Origin: Patescibacteria group bacterium
GTDB taxonomy: Bacteria; Patescibacteriota; Minisyncoccia; Phycocordibacterales; UBA12079
Assembly (NCBI GenBank): GCA_018821685.1
Contig: JAHJLO010000018.1
Location: forward strand, 1-8,966
Direction: 5' to 3'
DNA: 8,966 bases
Shown here: positions 5,003 through 8,966 of the stretch, piece by piece
Layout: each line of letters opens with the position of its first letter
Position numbering within the stretch: position 1 is the first letter of the stretch
The notes under the pieces: model-generated
The model's input: only the letters and a program-made list of their open reading frames with translations
The model's database searches: none
Told to the model about the DNA's origin: nothing
Made by a program: the position numbers and the translations under genes

Positions 5003-7285
5003 ATGGTAAAAGATACTAAAAAAGGCAAAAAAAGTGCTGATTTTGTTAAAAAAGTGAAAAAAAGGGATGGTTCCATTGTTCCTTTTAACGTGGATAAAAT
5101 TTCCCGAGCTGTTTATAAAGCAATGCTTGCGGTAGGGGATGGCTCAGAAAAAGATGCTCAGTTTATAGCAAGGAGAGTTTTCGCAGAATTAGTTAAGATA
5201 GCAAAGAGGCATGAGACATTTATCCCTACAATTGAGGGAATTCAGGACGCGGTTGAAACCGAACTTATCTTAAATGACTATGTTAGAACTGCTAAGGCCT
5301 ATATTCTTTATAGAAAAGAAAGAACTAAGTTGAGAGAAGACGGCGTGAGAGTTCCTGAGAAAGTTAAAAAACTTACAGAAGAAGGTGGAAAGTATTTTAG
5401 AAACCCATTGGCGGAATTTGTATATTATCGCTCCTATTCTAAATGGATAGATAAGGAGGGGAGGAGAGAAACTTGGATTGAGACGGTTGACCGATATCTA
5501 GATTTCATGAAAAAAAATATTGGCAAAAAATTAAAGGATAGCGAATACCAAAAAATTAGACAATTTATTCTAGAACAGAAGTCGATGCCTTCAATGAGGT
5601 TGTTGTGGAGTGCTGGTAAAGCAGCAGAAAGGTGTAATGCTTGTGCGTATAACTGTTCTTTTATTGAACCCTCTAAGTTACAAGATTTTGGAGAAATCAT
5701 GTATTTATCTATGTGTGGAGCTGGTGTCGGGTTTAGTGTAGAAAGTCACACTGTTCAACAATTACCCATAATTAAAAAACAAACAGGTAAAATAAGAAAA
5801 ACTCATGTAATACCTGATAGCAAGGAGGGTTGGGCGGACGCCTTTGTTTTTGCTATGAGAGCTTGGTTTGATGGCGAGGATGTTGTTTTTGATTACTCAA
5901 AGGTTCGAAAGGAAGGGGCTAAGTTAAAAACAATGGGGGGTAAGAGCTCAGGTCCTGAACCCTTGAAAGAATTAATGAGATTCGCCCACCAAAAAGTTCT
6001 TGAGAAACAAGGAAAAAGACTTACAAATATTGATGTTCATGACATTGTTTGTAAAATAGGAGAAATTGTTGTTTCTGGAGGTGTTAGAAGGACGGCTTTA
6101 ATCTCACTTTCTGATCTAGATGATAGGGAAATGAGAGAAGCTAAATCAGGGCAGTTTTATGTTACTGAACCTCAAAGAATGATGGCAAATAACTCTGCTA
6201 TATATAATGAAAAGCCTAATAATATAGAGTTTATGGATGAATGGATTTCTTTGATGAAGAGTGGCTCTGGAGAAAGAGGAATTTTCAATAGAGGTTCTCT
6301 TAAGGATCAAATGCCAGAAAGAAGGTGGAAGGTTTTCGAAAAAGACGTCGACACTTCTGGAGTGAATCCTTGTGGAGAAATTATATTGAAATCAAAACAA
6401 TTTTGTAATTTATCAGAAATTGTTGCGAGAGCTGATGATACTGAAAAGACGTTATTAGAAAAAGCTAAAATAGCTGCTATTTTGGGAACCTATCAATCCA
6501 CCCTAACTAGTTTTAATTACTTGTCCGATGATTGGAAAAAACACTGTGAGGAAGAAAGACTATTAGGGGTTTCAATAACAGGACAGTGGGATTGCAAGGT
6601 TGTGAGGGATAATCCAATTTTATTAAATAAATTGAGAAGTGAAATAATTAAAACCAATCAAGAGTACTCTAAAAAGTTTGGAGTAAAGGAGTCTACTTGT
6701 ACAACCTGTGTTAAACCTTCAGGAACAGTATCTCAGCTCGTTGATTCATCTTCTGGTATGCACCCAAGACATGCAGAGTATTACATCAGGAGAATAAGAA
6801 TTTCATCTACAGACAGTTTGTTTAAGATGATGAAGGATCAAGGTGTCCCTTATCATCCTGAAGTCGGTCAGTCAAAAGATAGTGCCAACACCTACGTACT
6901 TGAATTCCCTGTAAAATCACCTGCGAAATCAATTTATAAAAATGATTTGACTTCCTTAGAACAATTAGAACATTGGAAAGAGGTTAAAATCAATTATACT
7001 GAGCATAACCCTTCGGTGACTATTTCTGTGGGAGAAGATGAATGGATTGAAGTAGGGAATTGGGTTTACAAAAACTGGGAGATTGTTGGAGGACTATCTT
7101 TCTTACCTAGGTCCAACCATGTTTACAAGCTAGCTCCCTATGAGGAAATTGATAAAAAAACTTACGATGAAATGGTTGAGAAATTTGGTGAAATTGATTT
7201 TTCTAAGATAGTTACCTATGAGAAGGACGATGAGACCGAAGGTTCGAAAGAATTGGCTTGTGTTTCTGGGCTTTGTGAACTGTAA
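5003..7285 (+). CDS. nrdJ: Adenosylcobalamin-dependent (class II) ribonucleotide reductase, RTPR-like
   Basis: Reduces ribonucleotides to deoxyribonucleotides, supplying dNTPs; class II enzymes form the thiyl radical with adenosylcobalamin, without oxygen or a small subunit. An N-terminal ATP-cone (about 15-105: KKRDGSIVPFNVDKI...) suggests overall-activity control by ATP/dATP. The catalytic barrel follows: MPSMRLLWSAG, CNACAYNCSF (Cys211/214/218), CGAGVGFSVE, VSGGVRR. NPCGE carries the likely thiyl Cys457 and Glu459, with Cys468 eleven residues later, the same spacing as Cys408/Cys419 of the Lactobacillus enzyme. The tail Cys753-x4-Cys758 matches its Cys731/Cys736 shuttle pair. The partner redox cysteine is probably Cys218, less certain. 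The 760-aa length fits the monomeric type plus an ATP-cone. No intein or frameshift. No Shine-Dalgarno before ATG 5003. Monocistronic, with its own terminator. The organism would need to make or import cobalamin. Confidence 0.93.
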   Translation: MVKDTKKGKKSADFVKKVKKRDGSIVPFNVDKISRAVYKAMLAVGDGSEKDAQFIARRVFAELVKIAKRHETFIPTIEGIQDAVETELILNDYVRTAKAYILYRKERTKLREDGVRVPEKVKKLTEEGGKYFRNPLAEFVYYRSYSKWIDKEGRRETWIETVDRYLDFMKKNIGKKLKDSEYQKIRQFILEQKSMPSMRLLWSAGKAAERCNACAYNCSFIEPSKLQDFGEIMYLSMCGAGVGFSVESHTVQQLPIIKKQTGKIRKTHVIPDSKEGWADAFVFAMRAWFDGEDVVFDYSKVRKEGAKLKTMGGKSSGPEPLKELMRFAHQKVLEKQGKRLTNIDVHDIVCKIGEIVVSGGVRRTALISLSDLDDREMREAKSGQFYVTEPQRMMANNSAIYNEKPNNIEFMDEWISLMKSGSGERGIFNRGSLKDQMPERRWKVFEKDVDTSGVNPCGEIILKSKQFCNLSEIVARADDTEKTLLEKAKIAAILGTYQSTLTSFNYLSDDWKKHCEEERLLGVSITGQWDCKVVRDNPILLNKLRSEIIKTNQEYSKKFGVKESTCTTCVKPSGTVSQLVDSSSGMHPRHAEYYIRRIRISSTDSLFKMMKDQGVPYHPEVGQSKDSANTYVLEFPVKSPAKSIYKNDLTSLEQLEHWKEVKINYTEHNPSVTISVGEDEWIEVGNWVYKNWEIVGGLSFLPRSNHVYKLAPYEEIDKKTYDEMVEKFGEIDFSKIVTYEKDDETEGSKELACVSGLCEL

Positions 7286-7305
7286 ATTATTTTAAAATTA
7301 AAATT

Positions 7306-7350
7306 AAAAAATAAACAGCTCTTAATCAATATAAAAGCTGTTTATTTTTT
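7306..7350. terminator. Terminator of nrdJ, symmetrical
   Basis: AAAAAATAAACAGCT (7306-7320) pairs perfectly with 7336-7350 and ends in T6. The A6 on the other arm would let it act on the minus strand too. Confidence 0.88.
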
Positions 7351-7377
7351 AAATATTTTAATACTCGAAAATATGAC

Positions 7378-7405
7378 TTGACATCAATTAATTTTGTATT
7401 ACTAT
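7378..7405 (+). promoter_or_regulatory. Promoter of the 80-aa gene
   Basis: TTGACA (7378-7383), 16 bp, TACTAT (7400-7405). Expected start near 7412, leaving about 40 nt of leader with the ribosome site GGGGGAGG at 7435-7442. Confidence 0.72.
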
Positions 7406-7450
7406 TGAAATTAGAGGTTAACTACTAATTCAAGCGGGGGAGGTATTCAA

Positions 7451-7693
7451 ATGGAAAGGAAACTCAATGTGTCTTTATATGAAATTCGTCCCTTTAAGTT
7501 TTATAGACAGATGGTTGAATTAGTCAATATTGATTTAATGGATGTTCCAAAAAAATGTCCTCAATGTGAAGAAGCTATGAAAGACCATTACGTAGGGAGT
7601 AACGGAAGTTCTATAATTTTGTTGGTTAGGGCTTGCCCAAAACATCCGTTTAGGGCGTGGAACGTCTCTCAAGATGTTGAAGACGTTGAATAA
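7451..7693 (+). CDS. Orphan 80-aa protein with putative zinc-binding CPxC...CPxH
   Basis: I do not recognise a family. The 80-residue protein has an N-terminal hydrophobic/aromatic half (SLYEIRPFKFYRQMVELVNI) and then Cys36-Pro-Gln-Cys39 and Cys62-Pro-Lys-His65, a spacing compatible with a small zinc ribbon using CxxC and CxxH. The tail is acidic. There is no signal peptide or membrane helix. It has a promoter at 7378, a very strong ribosome site, and a terminator at 7705, so it is a complete single-gene unit and almost certainly expressed. Neighbours (reductase upstream, 49-aa gene downstream) give no pathway hint. Zinc binding and a nucleic-acid or adaptor role are inferences only. Confidence 0.8.
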   Translation: MERKLNVSLYEIRPFKFYRQMVELVNIDLMDVPKKCPQCEEAMKDHYVGSNGSSIILLVRACPKHPFRAWNVSQDVEDVE

Positions 7694-7704
7694 AAAACTA
7701 AAAG

Positions 7705-7746
7705 AAAGTCGTTGGGGTATAAAAAACCCCAGCGACTTTTTCTTTT
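7705..7746 (+). terminator. Terminator of the 80-aa gene
   Basis: AAAGTCGTTGGGGT (7705-7718) pairs with ACCCCAGCGACTTT (7726-7739; one G-T), then a T-rich tail. Its TGGGGTATA...AAACCCCAG core closely resembles that of the rplU terminator at 8444. Confidence 0.9.
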
Positions 7747-7775
7747 TGAAATTACAAAATCTTTTGTTGTAACTA

Positions 7776-7804
7776 TTGACAGTTCAGTATTAACAATATA
7801 TAAT
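7776..7804 (+). promoter_or_regulatory. Perfect-consensus sigma-70 promoter
   Basis: TTGACA (7776-7781), exactly 17 bp, TATAAT (7799-7804). This is the best promoter in the window, with expected start near 7811, about 40 nt before the 49-aa gene. Confidence 0.88.
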
Positions 7805-7850
7805 TAGCACCAGAAGATAGTTTAGATAATTTTAAAAAGAGGGGAATAAG

Positions 7851-8000
7851 ATGACTAAAGATAACAAAAAGAAAATGGTTTTTGTCCCTGTAAAGATAGT
7901 GGTCATCCGAAAGACTAAGGATGGCATAAAAACAAGTGGAACGATCTCAGTAAGAAAGAGGGTTCCCCTTGCCCGTGCTGGAGAAGGAATTTTCCGGTAA
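7851..8000 (+). CDS. Small basic 49-aa hypothetical protein
   Basis: The ATG at 7851 follows the ribosome site GAGGGGA and the perfect promoter at 7776; TAA at 7998-8000 precedes a terminator at 8010. The product is strongly basic (MTKDNKKKMVFVPVKIVVIR... to RKRVPLARAGEGIFR), with alternating beta-like hydrophobic stretches and no cysteine, signal peptide or membrane helix. I do not recognise it. High charge would suit binding to nucleic acid or the ribosome, and it lies next to rplU, but that is speculation. The strength of promoter, ribosome site and terminator argues for an abundant product despite its small size. Confidence 0.75.
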   Translation: MTKDNKKKMVFVPVKIVVIRKTKDGIKTSGTISVRKRVPLARAGEGIFR

Positions 8001-8009
8001 AAGAGTAGA

Positions 8010-8052
8010 AGAGGCCGCTTAGTAATTTTTTAATACTAAGTGGCCTCTTTAA
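8010..8052 (+). terminator. Terminator of the 49-aa gene
   Basis: AGAGGCCGCTTAGTA (8010-8024) pairs with 8034-8048 (15 bp, one G-T) around a 9-nt loop. The T tail is short (TTT). Confidence 0.82.
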
Positions 8053-8059
8053 AAAATAC

Positions 8060-8087
8060 TTGAATTATTTATAAAATCGTGTAGTAT
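8060..8087 (+). promoter_or_regulatory. Promoter of rplU
   Basis: TTGAAT (8060-8065), 16 bp, TAGTAT (8082-8087). Transcription would start near 8094, giving a leader of about 26 nt that has no Shine-Dalgarno sequence. Confidence 0.6.
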
Positions 8088-8119
8088 ATAGTAATTATAT
8101 CAATAGATCACTAAAAATT

Positions 8120-8437
8120 ATGAAATTTGCAGTAATAGAAACAGGAGGAAAGCAGTATAAGGTCTCAGAAGGAGACGTTATTAAAATTGAAAAGCTTTCT
8201 GAAGAACATAAAGAGGGGGATAAAATTACTTTTGATAAAGTGTTACTTATTGATGATGGTAAAGATACTGTGGTTGGAACTCCTTATATTGCCAAAGCAA
8301 AAGTTGAATCAACTTTTGTCGAAGATGGAAAAGATAAAAAAATCCATATCATTAAATTTAAATCAAAGAGTAACTATTCAAAGAAGATTGGACATCGACA
8401 GCCTTATAATAAGGTTAAGATTGAGAAGATTGGATAA
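8120..8437 (+). CDS. rplU: Large ribosomal subunit protein bL21
   Basis: bL21 binds 23S rRNA in the large subunit. The start MKFAVIETGGKQYKV is the family signature: a beta strand, then GGKQYKV. The C-terminal part HIIKFKSKSNYSKKIGHRQPY matches the conserved basic KxxKxYxxxxGHRQxxT/Y motif that contacts rRNA. At 105 residues it has the normal length, and ATG 8120 gives the canonical N-terminus even though no ribosome site precedes it. Most bacteria have rpmA (bL27) directly downstream; here a strong terminator follows instead and no bL27 gene is present in the window, so the gene stands alone. It is convergent with a 48-aa minus-strand gene. Confidence 0.97.
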   Translation: MKFAVIETGGKQYKVSEGDVIKIEKLSEEHKEGDKITFDKVLLIDDGKDTVVGTPYIAKAKVESTFVEDGKDKKIHIIKFKSKSNYSKKIGHRQPYNKVKIEKIG

Positions 8438-8443
8438 AAAAAG

Positions 8444-8483
8444 AAAAACACTGGGGTATATATTAAACCCCAGTGTTTTTTTA
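8444..8483. terminator. Bidirectional terminator between rplU and the 48-aa gene
   Basis: AAAAACACTGGGGT (8444-8457) pairs perfectly with ACCCCAGTGTTTTT (8467-8480), followed by T runs on the plus strand. On the minus strand the stem is followed by CTTTTTTTATCC, so it can also end the convergent gene. Confidence 0.92.
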
Positions 8484-8487
8484 TTTA

Positions 8488-8512
8488 AGGATCTTTTTTC
8501 CAAAAAGATCCT
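8488..8512. repeat. Second hairpin in the convergent spacer
   Basis: AGGATCTTTTT (8488-8498) pairs perfectly with AAAAAGATCCT (8502-8512) around TCC. It lacks a T tail on either strand, so it may protect mRNA ends or be a backup pause site. Confidence 0.7.
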
Positions 8513-8526
8513 ATAGTACCGCGACC

Positions 8527-8540
8527 GCGGAATATTCCGC
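8527..8540. repeat. Perfect 14-bp palindrome GCGGAATATTCCGC
   Basis: It is symmetric about 8533/8534 with GC-rich flanks (TACCGCGACCGCGG to its left). It lies just beyond the stop of the 48-aa gene in otherwise AT-rich DNA. Function unknown. Confidence 0.6.
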
Positions 8541-8544
8541 TACC

Positions 8545-8691
8545 TCATCCATTTTCCTCCCTCATCACGACAAATATTTTATTTTTAGGGTCATGGTACC
8601 CTAATTTAATAAAACATTGTTCAGATAAAAAACTTCTTTCTTCTGTTGTCATTTCTTCAATTTGGTCAAGAGGAATAAACTCTTTAGGCAT
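8545..8691 (-). CDS. Small 48-aa hypothetical protein
   Basis: On the minus strand an ATG at 8691 opens 48 codons ending in TGA (8547-8545). The product begins MPKEFIPLDQIEEMTTEERSF and ends in VVMREENG. It has one cysteine, an acidic amphipathic N-terminal half and no membrane segment. I do not recognise it; the pattern LDQIEEMTTEERSFLSEQ looks helical. Support comes from a textbook ribosome site AGGAGG (8703-8698) six bases upstream, a promoter-like pair further up and a terminator shared with rplU. It is below the size that many gene finders report. Confidence 0.72.
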   Translation of the reverse strand: MPKEFIPLDQIEEMTTEERSFLSEQCFIKLGYHDPKNKIFVVMREENG

Positions 8692-8720
8692 TCGAAACCT
8701 CCTTTTTGTTAGGTACTTCT

Positions 8721-8750
8721 ATTTTAGTAAACTTTCTAAAATAAAGTCTA
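8721..8750 (-). promoter_or_regulatory. Promoter-like pair of the 48-aa gene with overlapping palindrome
   Basis: On the minus strand TAGACT (8750-8745), 18 bp, TAAAAT (8726-8721). The inverted repeat ATTTTAG (8721-8727) / CTAAAAT (8736-8742) covers the -10 and half the spacer, a plausible operator position. Confidence 0.42.
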
Positions 8751-8765
8751 CAACAGAAAAATAAT

Positions 8766-8794
8766 AAAGTAAATAGAATCGATCTATTTACTTT
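8766..8794. terminator. Perfect 12-bp hairpin, T-rich on the minus strand
   Basis: AAAGTAAATAGA (8766-8777) pairs with TCTATTTACTTT (8783-8794). On the minus strand it is followed by ATTATTTTTC, so it may end a minus-strand transcript coming from the right. Confidence 0.5.
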
Positions 8795-8805
8795 TGAATT
8801 AAGAT

Positions 8806-8843
8806 AAAAAGAAGGTTGTTGCTTTGGCAACAACCTTCTTTTT
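8806..8843. terminator. Strong symmetrical terminator
   Basis: A perfect 17-bp stem: 8806-8822 with 8827-8843 around TTTG, with A5 and T5 ends. On the minus strand it directly follows a CCGCCGACA tRNA-tail-like motif, mirroring the layout seen after tRNA-Ser. Confidence 0.8.
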
Positions 8844-8855
8844 GTCGGCGGGTCC

Positions 8856-8890
8856 ACGAGGACTCGACACGACTCGGGTGTTTTCCTCGT
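8856..8890. repeat. Hairpin with T-arm-like sequence
   Basis: ACGAGGA (8856-8862) pairs with TCCTCGT (8884-8890), and inside ACAC (8867-8870) pairs with GTGT (8878-8881). Minus-strand reading GTGTCGAGTCCTCGTGG resembles a degenerate tRNA T-arm running to CCGCCGACA. Confidence 0.55.
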
Positions 8891-8950
8891 TTCACCACAA
8901 GTGTACTTCTTATTTTATAACTCACCACAAGAGTACTTCCATTTTTATAG
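8891..8950. repeat. Two tandem 30-bp repeats
   Basis: 8891-8920 and 8921-8950 match at 24 of 30 positions, both containing TCACCACAAGNGTACTTC. After them the window ends in CACTTCGTTCCTTAA; its complement AACGAAGTGA also occurs in the loop of palindromic unit 1 (3761-3770). Confidence 0.75.
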
Positions 8951-8966
8951 TCACTTCGTTCCTTAA

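Noticed and set aside
8187..8516. Plus-strand open frame of 109 codons overlapping rplU
   Set aside because: It is a different frame of rplU that runs on through the terminator; composition is Lys/Leu-rich noise and bL21 is unambiguous.

Overview
The window is about 9 kb of AT-rich bacterial DNA. Genes use the standard bacterial code: UGA is a stop for two genes and Trp is UGG. The combination of a B12-dependent (class II) ribonucleotide reductase, HtpX, bL21, many tiny orphan genes and repeat-filled spacers with tRNA genes would fit an uncultivated small-genome lineage such as Patescibacteria/CPR. That placement is an inference from style and gene content, not from a marker-gene comparison.

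Layout. (1) Bases 1-1655 are a GC-richer, foreign-looking cassette: one large serine recombinase gene framed by 125-bp inverted repeats that match at every base. It abuts the 3' end of a minus-strand tRNA-Leu(UAG), and the recombinase reading frame stops inside that tRNA. (2) Bases 1750-3362 carry a two-gene operon, the membrane zinc protease HtpX (probably a leaderless message) and a short glycerophosphodiester phosphodiesterase one base downstream. (3) Bases 3381-4760 hold a tRNA-Ser-like remnant, an intact tRNA-Ser(GGA) with a strong terminator, a lone 83-residue orphan gene with its own promoter, and a cluster of decayed palindromic repeats. The repeat edges copy the T-arm/acceptor end of the tRNA-Ser gene. 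(4) Bases 4865-7350 carry an ATP-cone-bearing, adenosylcobalamin-dependent ribonucleotide reductase with promoter and terminator. (5) Bases 7378-8483 carry two orphan genes (80 and 49 aa), each with its own TTGACA promoter, strong Shine-Dalgarno site and terminator, and then rplU (bL21). (6) Bases 8500-8966 hold a convergent 48-aa minus-strand gene, strong hairpins and a repeat-rich right edge.

How it works together. The housekeeping genes (protein quality control, lipid headgroup turnover, dNTP synthesis, ribosome) are independent transcription units and mostly lack a Shine-Dalgarno sequence. The four small orphan genes all have strong Shine-Dalgarno sites, and all but the minus-strand one have near-consensus promoters. 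The two parts most worth a second look are the inverted-repeat recombinase cassette at tRNA-Leu and the tRNA-Ser-derived palindrome family. Window edges fall exactly at or inside repeats, so these may be contig ends and assembly artefact has to be excluded.
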